Of a DNA stretch of 12,490 nucleotides, positions 9,401 through 12,490 are shown in pieces (position 1 is the stretch's first letter; every line of letters starts with the position of its first letter). The DNA comes from a bacterium. GTDB taxonomy: Bacteria; SZUA-182; DTGQ01. Position numbers and translations under genes: made by a program. Under the pieces are notes generated by a model. The model made no database searches and was not told the DNA's origin. It saw only the letters and a program-made list of their open reading frames with translations. The stretch covers positions 1-12,490 of the forward strand of contig JBFLZW010000074.1 of NCBI GenBank assembly GCA_040755755.1, written 5' to 3'.

Positions 9401-11165
9401 GGAATACACCAGGCCTTCAATTAAACCACGCCTTTCTGGTCAAACTCTTCAACTCGTTCTCCTTTCAGCTAAAAATAAGGAAAGATTGCAGGCATCCGCC
9501 AGCCAGTTAGTAGAGTTTCTGCAAAGAGAAACAGCGCGAGAGCGGCATGAAGACCGGCAAGCACTCAACCTGGAAAACATTGCCTATACCCTCCAGGTGG
9601 GACGGGAAGCAATGGAGGAGCGACTGGCCCTGACAGTATCGAACACGGCGGAGCTGGTAGAGAAATTAGCCCGATACTGTCAGGAGACACCGGATGGAGA
9701 CAGTTGTGGCAAGGATGGTTTTTATATGGGCAATGTGAAGGCAAATAAAGGCAAAGCCGAGCTTTTTATTGGAGATAAAGAGGGAGAAGATTTTGTGAAA
9801 AGCCTCATTGCCAATCGGAAACTCAATAAGTTAGCCCAGCTTTGGGTACTTGGGATAAAAATCGACTGGAGGATGCTCTATCCGCATCATACTCCGGACC
9901 GCATTCCTCTGCCTACCTATCCTTTCGCCAGGGAGCGCTATTGGATACCGGAGGTTGAAAATTTTGCGGCAAAAGCTAATCCCGTGAGTGGTCAGCAGGG
10001 GCAAACAAGCGAATTTCACCCAAGCGGGCAGATTGAACTTGAAGAATTAAAGAAGCTTTTTTCAGGCATGTTAAAAATGGACCTTGACCATATAGATGAA
10101 AATACTACCATCGATCAACTGGGAGTTGATTCCATTCTGCTCATGGAAGCTCTCCTTACGGTCAATAAAGAACTTAACCTGGATATTAAGGCTTCTGATG
10201 TCGCTCATTTAACCAGGGTCAAGGATTTTATCGACCTTATTGCCCAATCTCAGGAAGGTACAAACTCCCCGGTTCGAACAGCTCACAGGACGACCAGGAC
10301 CGGTGTATCAATAGGGCAATCGAAATATGACCAGCACTGTCTGGAAAAATACCAGTATGCTTTTTCAGGAATTGACACGCTCAGGATATTTTTCATCCAA
10401 GGCTCACAGGGTATTAACACCGAGGTAATTACCTGCGGACACAGGGATGCCGAGACTATCCTGCTGTTATCCCCGATAAACTGCCTGGCTACAGCCTGGA
10501 TGCATCAATTCAGGGAATTATCTTCCCGGTTTCACCTTATCGCTGTGCACTATCCCGGACATGGAAGGAGTGAATTTGCCCCGGAACGGAGCGATCTCGA
10601 CTCCATCGGCCAGAATATTACAGAGATTGCAGATCTTTTGAATATCACCCGGCCCTTTCACTGGGTTGGATGGTCTCTGGGTGGCATGATTGCCCTGGCA
10701 ATCGGTGAACGATACCCGGATACCGTCAAGACATTGACCCTGGTCAGTACGACCAGCAAGATTGAACAGGATGACTCGCTTGAAAATAAGTATATTTTTT
10801 CTCAGCTTCTGGTAAAAGATTTCCATTCCAACATGCCAAGGTCAATGCGCTCCCGGAAAGAGGTGTGGGCCGATTGCATTAAGGCCGACTGCACTCCGGA
10901 GGTATCGCTTCATTATACTGATCAGGTATTCAAGTTTGATTTCCGGGAGAAAATTTCCACTCTTGCCATTCCGACCCTGGTAATTGCCGGTGGCCGGGAT
11001 AAAGTTACCCCTCCCGCATCCGGCAAATATATTTGCGACAAGATCAAAGGTTCACACTACTGTGAGCTTAAAACGGGAGGCCATTATATTCCTTTGCAAA
11101 ATCACCGGTATTTTAACCAAAAGCTGATGAATCTGGTATGCTCTCAGGCAGGTACAGAGGGGTAA
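3..11165 (+). CDS. Trans-AT modular polyketide synthase, terminal subunit (5'-partial)
   Basis: Multimodular type I PKS that extends and releases a polyketide chain bound to its ACPs. The frame is open from the first bases of the window inside a ketosynthase, so the start codon and at least the KS1 active-site Cys lie upstream; an internal Met codon at 72 is not a start. The visible 3720 residues read KS-DH-ACP / KS-[ACP-like]-DH-KR-ACP / KS-ACP-TE. Each KS is followed by the linker domain ending in the PTYPFAR-x-R-x-W motif, then directly by DH or ACP. The absence of any AT is the hallmark of trans-AT systems, where a discrete malonyl-CoA AT serves all modules. The C-terminal thioesterase shows this is the last subunit of the line. 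It ends at TAA 11163-11165, only 31 bases from the convergent methyltransferase stop. Oddities are a His-to-Arg dehydratase, a nested Ser-less ACP-like domain and several in-frame tandem repeats. Function class is certain; the product is unknown. Confidence 0.97.
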   Translation, partial: ATVSYIETHGTGTSLGDPIEINGLKKAFEELYRKRGKTPPPKPHCGLGSVKTNVGHLETAAGMAGIIKVVLAMQHKTLPATVHFEELNPYIQLEGSPFYIVKETRPWEPLKGDDGRIIPRRAGVSSFGFGGANAHIVLEEYEKGENNHHPHPASPLKGNGQQDEQIIVLSARSEERLKAYAQQMVEFLKRVTAPSPADASASSLPDIHAASLPGARPDPISLTDLAYVLQVGREALEERLALVVPGIQELIVKLTRYCQGRKDEGFYQGNVKANRAKSELLVAGKVGKEFIRTLARERELARLAHLWVLGVDIEWELLYQNSRPRRISVPTYPFARERHWVTVSSVSKRGINPALAYVNQHQLGRADRAPGQGQVPGFHSLIGLHPLIGSNTSTLREQRFSTWLSGDEFFLADHVVGEHKVLPGVAYLEMARAAGEISGERKVRGLRDIVWAQPVTVASAPQQVHISLYPQQQDRVEFEVSTAGESNRRVVHSQGKLVYDGQGLETPTRAQLIDIEAIKTRCRELKSGRECYQAFQSGGLKYGPGFQTIRELFFNGKEALARLEVPQNLKGSIQEFGLHPSLMDGALQTVAGLMASQSEGQEKSSADALYLPFALGEVEIISPLLPETGYAYATVADDQSGKSLPSARSRVKRFNIQLADETGQVLVSMRDFSIRALRQPQKSSPLISGITEANKAQTDKVLVRVKEQELRAGEHELGAGSEQKVKADAQDLRQRIQKDLLKAVSETLKIKEKELDPDEDLSGYGFDSITITEFANRLNEKYNLEITPVAFFDHPSIGSFAQYLSQEYRDRLIPFYQDSLKVTRQPALNEPSEPAEEVFEEIRLKPRFQSFGYEGPQADGAIQYARSEPIAIVGMAGVMPQSEDLEVFWKHLEEGRDLITEIPKDRWDWRVCFGNPAKEANKTNIKWGGFMKEVDKFDAAFFGISPREAELMDPQQRLFLQTVWKTIEDAGYKPSDLSGTKTGLFVGVASSDYQDILRAQGITIEAYTSTGMAHSILANRISFLLNLHGPSEPIDTACSSSLVAIHRAVEAIRAGDCEMAIAGGVNVILSPALYISFSKAGMLCEDGRCKTFDKRANGYVRGEGVGAILLKPLSRAKSEGDHIYALIRGTAENHGGRANSLTAPNPSAQAQLLLRAYERAQLDPATISYIETHGTGTSLGDPIEVEGLKKAFKDLSGRWGTTTLKEPLCGLGTVKTNIGHLEAAAGIAGVIKVLLAMKHKKLPATVHFEELNPYIQLEDSPFYIVKETRAWEPLRSDDSRIIPRRAGVSSFGFGGVNAHIVLEEYGEPCQEHEEPGLQLSPPVQDGQQEDHIDHIIVLSAKNEERLKVYAHQIVELLEKTTLVNSSSAPQEEEPARKAQKEIQEELLRLVCQRLNVTEKDIDLKEDLGEYGLDPVGLTELGNHINEKYNLWIPQAILFEHPSLESLVQYVWEEQRSSLIQHYPCPHEAKRSQSREAVSLADLAYTLQVGREAMEERLALIVSSLKELEEKLVQYCQGSEGEEVYTGNVKANKAKLGPVLTGKIGEEFVKTVIQNREFSKLAQLWVLGMEIDWRLLHLNRTPRRLALPTYPFARKRCWIPASDRGISAMIMNGQGKVLKHHPLLDRNISTLREQKFSTLLMGNEFFLADRMVEGQKVLPELTYLEMALAAGELSAGRKVQRLENIVLARPISIARAPRQVYTSLYPKQGWLEYEVSTPDGDNHGDKRGNRQGDNQGNNQDDNQRVAQRVIHSQGRLIFQRNAGSKVTDNRTDGQDGKDGSSEVINIEAVRQRCQKSSSGEECYRRFQGAGLHYGSGFQAIQELFYNGSEALSRIELPAEMKDGFQEFKLHPVLMDGALQTVIWLMHSQGAELDDTAYSYLPVAVREVEIIKPLSARGYAHVTSAEDQLSDAGQRLAKFPIKRFTIQLGDEKGCVLVRMKDVSIKALRQPLNLKAHPGVVQPDRAGMMYFRSVWERSVEGAESFETAADGQDVLAEGALSGHVLIFDTNRNISGDGTGDATGDSNGQIAQTLQERMTTKGECEAKLIVVKPGQEYREIDEFEYEINPGHRQDYFRLIGTLASRQALPDTVIHLWSLCSRGAMGPIGPMGLTNSGSDYPDSLSLASQPDFKARLALGMYSICYLSQALTEREQKSRRKLRLLYVYSNSNDHPQPQYAAVSGLIKTIRLENPRFIYKAVEIEGAEEGENTHPPSPHQSREAASKILSILLAELRTGREAEVEVRYEGGQRFVRRWQEIDFAREADKAPQDDTDKSTRDHTPTLLREHGVYVITGGLGGLGLIFARYLARQVKAKLVLAGRSDLSARGQDKITGLESLGTEVVYVKADITSKERVQELIAKARQRFGRIHGVIHSAGVVRDALLSKKAPEDMEQVLAPKVYGTLYLDEATRDERLDFFILFSSLAAVTGNIGQADYAYANSFMDNFAAWREGLRARHERSGRSLSIDWPLWQEGGMKVNEQTEIFLARTLGVKTLRTEAGLAAFARGLTLRDNQFLVIEGDRSKVKRVLGIKEEDSHGDSRQGPGARSNPAGNAGKTGQIQSAEEQGLRQKIQEELLKAISGVLKIREQDIDPDDDLSGYGFDSITLTEFVNQLNEKFGITLTPVVFFEHPSISSFARYLCQEHKDRLISYYHGSLGGDEEVEGRTAETDLTGETFEDIELKPKFWSMEIEEGQSGAARLSDEPIAIIGMAGMMPQSEDLDTFWKHLEEGRDLITEIPKDRWDWRAYFGDPAREENKTNIKWGGFMKEVDTFDAAFFGISPREAELMDPQQRLFLQTVWKTIEDAGYKPSDLSGTSTGLFVGVNTSDYHELLKDRAIATGIYTATGVAHSILANRISYLLNLHGPSEPIDAACSSSLVAIHRAVEAIRAGDCDMAIAGGVNVILSPTLYISFSKAGMLSEDGRCKTFDKQANGYVRSEGVGAILLKPLTRAEAEGDHIYALIRGTAENHGGRANSLSAPNPGAQARLLVKAHEKGRIDPATVSYIEVHGTGTSIGDPIEINGIRKAFEELYRKWGKEPPKVPHCRLGTVKTNIGHAEAASGIAGVIKVLLAMKHRKLPATIHLKELNPYIQLQGTPFSVVREPTPWEPLKDHDGQIIPRRAGVNAFGFGGVNAYVILEEYTRPSIKPRLSGQTLQLVLLSAKNKERLQASASQLVEFLQRETARERHEDRQALNLENIAYTLQVGREAMEERLALTVSNTAELVEKLARYCQETPDGDSCGKDGFYMGNVKANKGKAELFIGDKEGEDFVKSLIANRKLNKLAQLWVLGIKIDWRMLYPHHTPDRIPLPTYPFARERYWIPEVENFAAKANPVSGQQGQTSEFHPSGQIELEELKKLFSGMLKMDLDHIDENTTIDQLGVDSILLMEALLTVNKELNLDIKASDVAHLTRVKDFIDLIAQSQEGTNSPVRTAHRTTRTGVSIGQSKYDQHCLEKYQYAFSGIDTLRIFFIQGSQGINTEVITCGHRDAETILLLSPINCLATAWMHQFRELSSRFHLIAVHYPGHGRSEFAPERSDLDSIGQNITEIADLLNITRPFHWVGWSLGGMIALAIGERYPDTVKTLTLVSTTSKIEQDDSLENKYIFSQLLVKDFHSNMPRSMRSRKEVWADCIKADCTPEVSLHYTDQVFKFDFREKISTLAIPTLVIAGGRDKVTPPASGKYICDKIKGSHYCELKTGGHYIPLQNHRYFNQKLMNLVCSQAGTEG
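431..480 (+). repeat. In-frame dispersed repeat copy 1 (GGGTGAAAATA/poly-C type)
   Basis: A stretch beginning GGGTGAAAATAACCATC, then C-rich, ending in a small hairpin (CCCCT 465-469, AGGGG 472-476). It encodes GENNHHPHPASPLKGN between the KS1 end and the linker domain, where the other two KSs have different, unrelated residues. A very similar stretch occurs at 6608-6640 in the same reading frame. It looks like an interspersed palindromic repeat captured in a tolerant loop; identity as a genome-wide repeat is inference. Confidence 0.6.
498..1025 (+). other. KS1 linker/flanking domain (LD1)
   Basis: The region from IIVLSARSEERLKAY (residue 166) to PTYPFARERHW (about 341) is the KS-flanking linker domain that in cis-AT PKSs joins KS to AT. 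Here it leads straight to DH. The sub-elements LADLAYxLQVGRE-like, GNVKAN and LWVLG are shared with the linkers after KS2 and KS3. The loop before DLAYVLQVG carries a direct repeat CAAGCCTGCCGG at 607-618 and 631-642 (24-base spacing), which encodes two SLP(D/G) units. An in-frame G/C-rich repeat (431-480) sits between KS1 and this domain. Confidence 0.85.
1152..2042 (+). other. DH1 domain, probably active dehydratase
   Basis: Double-hotdog dehydratase (residues 384-680) that would remove water from a beta-hydroxyacyl-ACP. Catalytic His414 is in ADHVVGEHKVLPG (base 1242); the usual HxxxGxxxxP is present except that Glu occupies the Gly position and Gly is one earlier. The second-hotdog Asp584 lies in LMDGALQ (base 1752), and the YGPGF motif is intact. 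No KR accompanies it in this module. The beta-hydroxy substrate must therefore come from an upstream module (dehydrating-bimodule logic), from a trans KR, or from the module 2 KR. Activity is likely but not certain given the Gly-to-Glu deviation. Confidence 0.88.
2196..2426 (+). other. ACP1 domain
   Basis: Acyl carrier protein (residues 732-808) with the phosphopantetheine attachment site YGFDSI, Ser768 at base 2304. It is a typical four-helix ACP with downstream FFDHPS and QYL elements. It resembles ACP2 and the Ser-less ACP-like domain in the KS2 linker, which points to internal duplication. A linker with EEIRLKPRF joins it to KS2; the equivalent EDIELKPKF joins ACP2 to KS3. Confidence 0.95.
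2604..3917 (+). other. KS2 domain, complete and catalytically intact
   Basis: Ketosynthase (residues 868-1305, 1314 bases) from EPIAIVGMAG to NAHIVLEEY. The full triad is present: Cys1038 in DTACSSS (base 3114), His1173 in ETHGTGTS (base 3519) and His1220 in NIGHLE (base 3660). It has exactly the same length as KS3 and is highly similar to it at both protein and DNA level, so the two form a long direct repeat. It should be able to perform Claisen condensation with a malonyl unit supplied in trans. Confidence 0.96.
4005..4796 (+). other. KS2 linker domain (LD2), interrupted by an inserted domain
   Basis: The first element, IIVLSAKNEERLKVY (residue 1335 on), and the second part, from SLADLAYTLQVGRE (residue 1478 on) to PTYPFARKRCW (1598), match LD1 and LD3. 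The loop between them is much longer than the corresponding loop of about 20-35 residues after KS1 and KS3, because it holds an ACP-like domain (4131-4388). Both flanks are intact, so this is an insertion into a loop and not a disrupted linker. Confidence 0.85.
4131..4388 (+). other. ACP-like domain nested in KS2 linker, Ser replaced by Pro
   Basis: Residues 1377-1462 align without gaps to ACP1 over 81 positions (IQ..LL to LI..Y); a hand count gives 37 identities, including the NEKYNL stretch, the F-x-HPS motif and the QY/E-x-x-R tail. The phosphopantetheine motif reads YGLDPV: Pro1414 (CCG, base 4242) replaces the Ser of YGFDSI, so it cannot carry a phosphopantetheine arm at that position. 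The frame and the fold-defining hydrophobic pattern are preserved across the whole domain, which argues against random decay. It sits in a loop of the KS2 linker domain. Possible roles are a structural or docking module, or a relic of domain duplication; none is demonstrated. Confidence 0.85.
5157..5228 (+). repeat. 12-base tandem repeat, six units, within DH2
   Basis: Six consecutive 12-base units with consensus GGNGATAAYCAR (some degenerate) encode G-(D/N)-(N/K/R)-(Q/H/R) repeats. Between the flanking motifs EVST and VIHSQG, DH1 has just a few residues, so this is an expansion in a surface loop. The period is a multiple of three, and the frame is kept. Confidence 0.85.
5313..5339 (+). repeat. 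9-base tandem repeat, three units, within DH2
   Basis: Three units of a 9-base repeat (GACGGCCAG, GACGGGAAG, GATGGGAGT) encode DGQ-DGK-DGS in the loop before VINIEAV. DH1 has a different sequence there. This is a small in-frame expansion. Confidence 0.65.
6036..6071 (+). repeat. 12-base tandem repeat, three units, in KR structural subdomain
   Basis: Three 12-base units (GGGGATGGCACT, GGAGATGCCACC, GGGGATAGCAAT) encode GDGT-GDAT-GDSN, followed by a partial fourth. The period and GGNGAT start are the same as in the six-unit repeat in DH2 (5157-5228), which suggests the same slippage mechanism. Confidence 0.75.
6294..6329 (+). repeat. 9-base tandem repeat encoding collagen-like G-x-y triplets
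   Basis: Four 9-base units beginning GGG (GGGCAATGG, GGGCCGATT, GGGCCAATG, GGGCTAACG) encode GAM-GPI-GPM-GLT in the KR structural subdomain after HLWSLCSR. This is a collagen-like run, but too short to form a triple helix; most likely a loop expansion. Confidence 0.7.
6608..6640 (+). repeat. In-frame dispersed repeat copy 2
   Basis: Begins GGGTGAAAATACCCATC and continues C-rich, closely matching 431-480 over about 30 bases but lacking its terminal CCCCT/AGGGG hairpin. It is read in the same frame and encodes GENTHPPSPH (copy 1: GENNHHPHPA). It lies in a loop between the VEIEGAEE strand and the SREAASKIL helix of the KR structural subdomain. Confidence 0.6.
7689..7919 (+). other. ACP2 domain
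   Basis: Acyl carrier protein (residues 2563-2639) with YGFDSI and phosphopantetheine Ser2599 (base 7797). It is nearly colinear with ACP1 in sequence, including the IDPDDDLSGYG lead-in and FFEHPSI. It carries the module 2 intermediate to KS3. Confidence 0.95.
8094..9407 (+). other. KS3 domain, complete
   Basis: Ketosynthase (residues 2698-3135) of exactly the same 1314-base length as KS2. Cys2868 is in DAACSSS (base 8604; KS2 has DTACSSS), His3003 in EVHGTGTS (base 9009) and His3050 in NIGHAE (base 9150). The catalytic set is complete, so this last KS should elongate and not merely transfer. Long stretches are near-identical to KS2 at the DNA level, notably 8094-8460 against 2604-2970. Confidence 0.96.
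9456..9947 (+). other. KS3 linker domain (LD3)
   Basis: Linker domain (residues 3152-3315) from VLLSAKNKERL to PTYPFARERYW, with IAYTLQVGREAMEER, GNVKANK and LWVLG elements. The loop that holds the ACP-like insert after KS2 is short here (about RETARERHEDRQA), which serves as the internal reference for the insertion. It leads directly to ACP3, with no processing domain. Confidence 0.85.
10032..10247 (+). other. ACP3 domain, divergent terminal carrier protein
   Basis: Carrier protein (residues 3344-3415) with phosphopantetheine motif LGVDSI, Ser3377 (base 10131). It lacks the YGFDSI and FF-x-HPS signatures of ACP1 and ACP2, so it was probably acquired with the thioesterase and not by duplication of an internal module. 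It presents the full-length chain to the adjacent TE. Confidence 0.9.
10377..11141 (+). other. Thioesterase domain (alpha/beta hydrolase), chain release
   Basis: Alpha/beta-hydrolase (residues 3459-3713) with a complete triad: Ser3558 in GWSLGG (base 10674), Asp3666 in GGRDKVTPP (base 10998) and His3694 in GGHYIP (base 11082). The HYPGHGRS oxyanion-side motif and the overall pattern look like the MhpC/RsbQ-type stand-alone hydrolase family and less like classical PKS TEs with a GHS elbow. It should release the chain from ACP3 by hydrolysis or lactonisation; sequence alone cannot decide which. The protein ends about 13 residues after the domain. Confidence 0.88.
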
Positions 11166-11170
11166 AGGCA

Positions 11171-11196
11171 CAGAGGGGCAAAGCTTTGCCCCTCTG
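11171..11196. terminator. Perfect 26-base palindrome between convergent genes (probable bidirectional terminator)
   Basis: CAGAGGGGCAAAG (11171-11183) is followed directly by its exact reverse complement (11184-11196). As RNA this forms an 11-bp G/C-rich stem with an AGCT loop from either strand. It starts 5 bases after the PKS stop and ends immediately beside the methyltransferase stop (complement 11197-11199), the classic site for a shared terminator. Neither side has a real T-tract, so intrinsic termination strength is uncertain. A third near-copy of the arm (CAGAGGGGTAAAG, 11155-11167) overlaps the PKS stop codon. Confidence 0.6.
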
Positions 11197-12117
11197 CTAA
11201 TCGTGGCCTGCACGGTTAACGGTGGCATGGACGATCCGGAAAAAATCATAGGCATGGCCGTGCAGGGTGCCATCGGAGCGGAGGAGATATCTTCCTTCCA
11301 AATCGTATGGGCCAAGGTCTGAAATAGTCTTCAGCCCCCTTTCCCGGAGAAATTGTTCCGTGCTGCCATCTTCGATCCCGAAAATCAGGGGTTCTCCAAT
11401 TGCAGCAGCGCAGATCTTTGTTGCCCTGGCCCCCCTGAAGGCCCTCCAATCACCCCGGATGAAAGATTGCAGTGCATAATCGAAGACAAGAGAGCTTCCT
11501 GGCAGGCAGTTATCGGTAACGAACTGTAATACCCTATCCACTGCCCCTTCGGAGATATAGTAACTGACCCCCTCCCAGATGAAGAAAGTCTTCAGGGTTG
11601 TCTTAAAACCTCCCCGAAGAAGCACTTCCTCCAGGGATTGAGAATTGAAATCAATGGGAACGAAAGTAACGTTTTCAGGGAGATGGCCGAAGAACTTGAG
11701 CAACTGGCTTTTCTTTTCCGCCTGGGTGCCGGGGAAATCTACTTCGAAAACAGGTACCCTGCCGAGCCGGCTGCAAAACCTGTATGCCCGGCTGTCATTT
11801 CCAGCCCCAAGGATTACCAGTTGTTCAACCCCTTCTTTCAGTACCTGAATCAAGAGTGAATCTATATGTTTGGTTCGGGCGATATGATAGCAATAAATAC
11901 CCGGACTGCCGATTTCCATTACCCGCCGGGTGATCCATCCAAGATGAAAGCATATACGCCACCACCGATTCAGGAACTGCCTGGCCAGATAGTCCGGATT
12001 ACGCACGCTTTCATCACGCTCACAGGCAGCTATCGCCCGCGCACAGGCCACGAGCTGTGCTGATTTTATTGCACGATCTAAAGACCGTCTGCGGATATTG
12101 CGGGGAATGATCTTCAT
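11197..12117 (-). CDS. SAM-dependent O-methyltransferase, PpM1/LCMT/TcmP-like family
   Basis: 306-residue class I SAM methyltransferase of the leucine carboxyl methyltransferase-like family, which includes TcmP-type polyketide O-methyltransferases. Motifs are VILGAGNDSRAYR (101-113, SAM-binding loop), VFEVDFP (123-129, acidic ribose contact), VPIDF (153-157) and FIWEGVSYYI (179-188, family EGVxxY signature). An IARTKHIDSLL helix (79-89) precedes motif I as is usual in the family, and length is normal. The ATG is supported by AGGGAG five bases upstream. It is transcribed towards the PKS on the opposite strand with a 31-base gap, so it is not in the PKS operon. Proximity makes O- or carboxyl-methylation of the polyketide plausible, but this family has many members outside such clusters. 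No signal peptide or membrane segment was seen; it is presumably cytosolic. Confidence 0.88.
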   Translation of the reverse strand: MKIIPRNIRRRSLDRAIKSAQLVACARAIAACERDESVRNPDYLARQFLNRWWRICFHLGWITRRVMEIGSPGIYCYHIARTKHIDSLLIQVLKEGVEQLVILGAGNDSRAYRFCSRLGRVPVFEVDFPGTQAEKKSQLLKFFGHLPENVTFVPIDFNSQSLEEVLLRGGFKTTLKTFFIWEGVSYYISEGAVDRVLQFVTDNCLPGSSLVFDYALQSFIRGDWRAFRGARATKICAAAIGEPLIFGIEDGSTEQFLRERGLKTISDLGPYDLEGRYLLRSDGTLHGHAYDFFRIVHATVNRAGHD

Positions 12118-12122
12118 CTCTT

Positions 12123-12128
12123 CTCCCT
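12123..12128 (-). promoter_or_regulatory. Ribosome binding site of the methyltransferase
   Basis: AGGGAG on the minus strand, with AAGAG between it and the ATG at 12117-12115. Good Shine-Dalgarno match and spacing, supporting this start. Confidence 0.7.
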
Positions 12129-12153
12129 GTTTACCTGTGTTCAGTTCACCCGT

Positions 12154-12434
12154 CTAGGGAGAATGGCACTTACATAAGAATTAGTAATTCTCCCGCAGAG
12201 ACGCTGAGACGCAGAGGATATCATTGAAAAGTAAAAGTAAAACAAGTTCCTCCTTGTGCCTTTTTACTTTTTGCTTGCTTCCAGGCCGTTGACACATCGA
12301 TATATCCCGACTTTCATCAGGACCTTGCCGGATTGGTTGTTCTCTGCGTCTTCTGCGGGAGATCTTTTTTCCCTGTGTGCTTTGTGTCCTCTCTATATTA
12401 TAAGCTTGGCTTATGTAAGTGCCATTCCTCTTAG
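12154..12434. repeat. MITE-like element with nested inverted repeats in the methyltransferase upstream region
   Basis: GAATGGCACTTACATAAG (12161-12178) occurs as an exact 18-base inverted copy at 12410-12427. The match extends imperfectly outward to CTA (12154-12156) and TAG (12432-12434), which places a TA dinucleotide at each edge. Inside are further inverted pairs: TCTCCCGCAGA (12189-12199 with 12352-12362) and GACGCAGAG (12208-12216 with 12342-12350). A central A/T-rich pair also pairs (AAAAGTAAAA near 12227 with TTTTACTTTT near 12262), closing on ACAAG/CTTGT. The whole can fold on itself. No credible gene lies inside. The rest of 12118-12490 shows no gene or clear promoter. Confidence 0.7.
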
Positions 12435-12490
12435 TATACCTCTGTTTCGGCAGCTTCGGTTCTTTTTCGCTATATCACCTCCGGTTTGAC

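Noticed and set aside
2604-9407. KS2 or KS3 as non-elongating KS0
   Set aside because: Both retain Cys and both catalytic His residues, including the HGTGT His that is typically lost in KS0 domains.
3-9947. Possible cis acyltransferase domains after the KS domains
   Set aside because: The regions between KS and the YPFAR motif are the short linker type; no GHSxG or other AT motif is present.
72-11165. PKS gene starting at the ATG at 72
   Set aside because: Bases 3-71 already encode the conserved KS segment with ETHGTGTS in the same frame; the ATG is an internal Met and the real start is upstream of the window.
11638-12063. Plus-strand open frames opposite the methyltransferase
   Set aside because: The minus-strand frame carries all family motifs in order; the plus-strand frames have none.
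12118-12200. Sigma-70 promoter for the methyltransferase on the minus strand
   Set aside because: No -35/-10 pair with reasonable match and spacing was found by eye; candidates were too weak to report.
12256-12489. Plus-strand 77-codon open frame in the 3' noncoding region
   Set aside because: No convincing ribosome binding site, no recognisable family, and it runs across the inverted-repeat element; most likely chance.

Overview
The window is almost entirely one very large, 5'-truncated gene for a trans-acyltransferase (trans-AT) modular polyketide synthase (PKS). A short convergent gene for a leucine-carboxymethyltransferase-type (PpM1/TcmP-like) O-methyltransferase follows, and then about 370 bases of repeat-rich noncoding DNA. 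The organism cannot be named from this sequence. Moderate G+C content, the trans-AT architecture and a GCAGAGACGC-type dispersed repeat in the intergenic DNA fit an uncultured Gram-negative bacterium of a secondary-metabolite-rich lineage, but this is a weak inference.

Layout. The PKS reading frame is open from base 3 to the TAA at 11163-11165 (3720 residues visible; the start lies upstream). In window residue numbers the domain order is: KS1 C-terminal part (1-141), KS linker domain LD1 (166-341), DH1 (384-680), ACP1 (732-808), KS2 (868-1305), LD2 split by a nested ACP-like domain (1335-1598, insert about 1377-1462), DH2 (1619-1948), KR (1965-2526), ACP2 (2563-2639), KS3 (2698-3135), LD3 (3152-3315), ACP3 (3344-3415) and a C-terminal alpha/beta-hydrolase thioesterase (3459-3713). 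No acyltransferase lies between any KS linker and the next domain, so malonyl units must be loaded by a separate AT. The thioesterase marks the end of the assembly line.

Reading the chemistry: module 1 (KS-DH-ACP) has a DH with its catalytic His and Asp but no KR. Module 2 (KS-DH-KR-ACP) has a complete KR with the B-type Asp, but a DH whose catalytic His is Arg. Module 3 (KS-ACP-TE) has no beta-carbon processing. Read co-linearly, the chain end would be a 5-hydroxy-3-oxo thioester, which could be released as a linear acid, a macrolactone or a six-membered beta-keto-delta-lactone. The neighbouring methyltransferase is a plausible but unproven tailoring enzyme.

The most unusual features are the ACP-like domain with Pro in place of the phosphopantetheine Ser, nested inside the KS2 linker domain; the inactivated DH2, which also carries 12-base and 9-base in-frame minisatellites; a similar G/C-rich repeat inserted in the same frame at two places in the PKS; a perfect 26-base palindrome between the two convergent genes; and a 281-base element with nested inverted repeats upstream of the methyltransferase.
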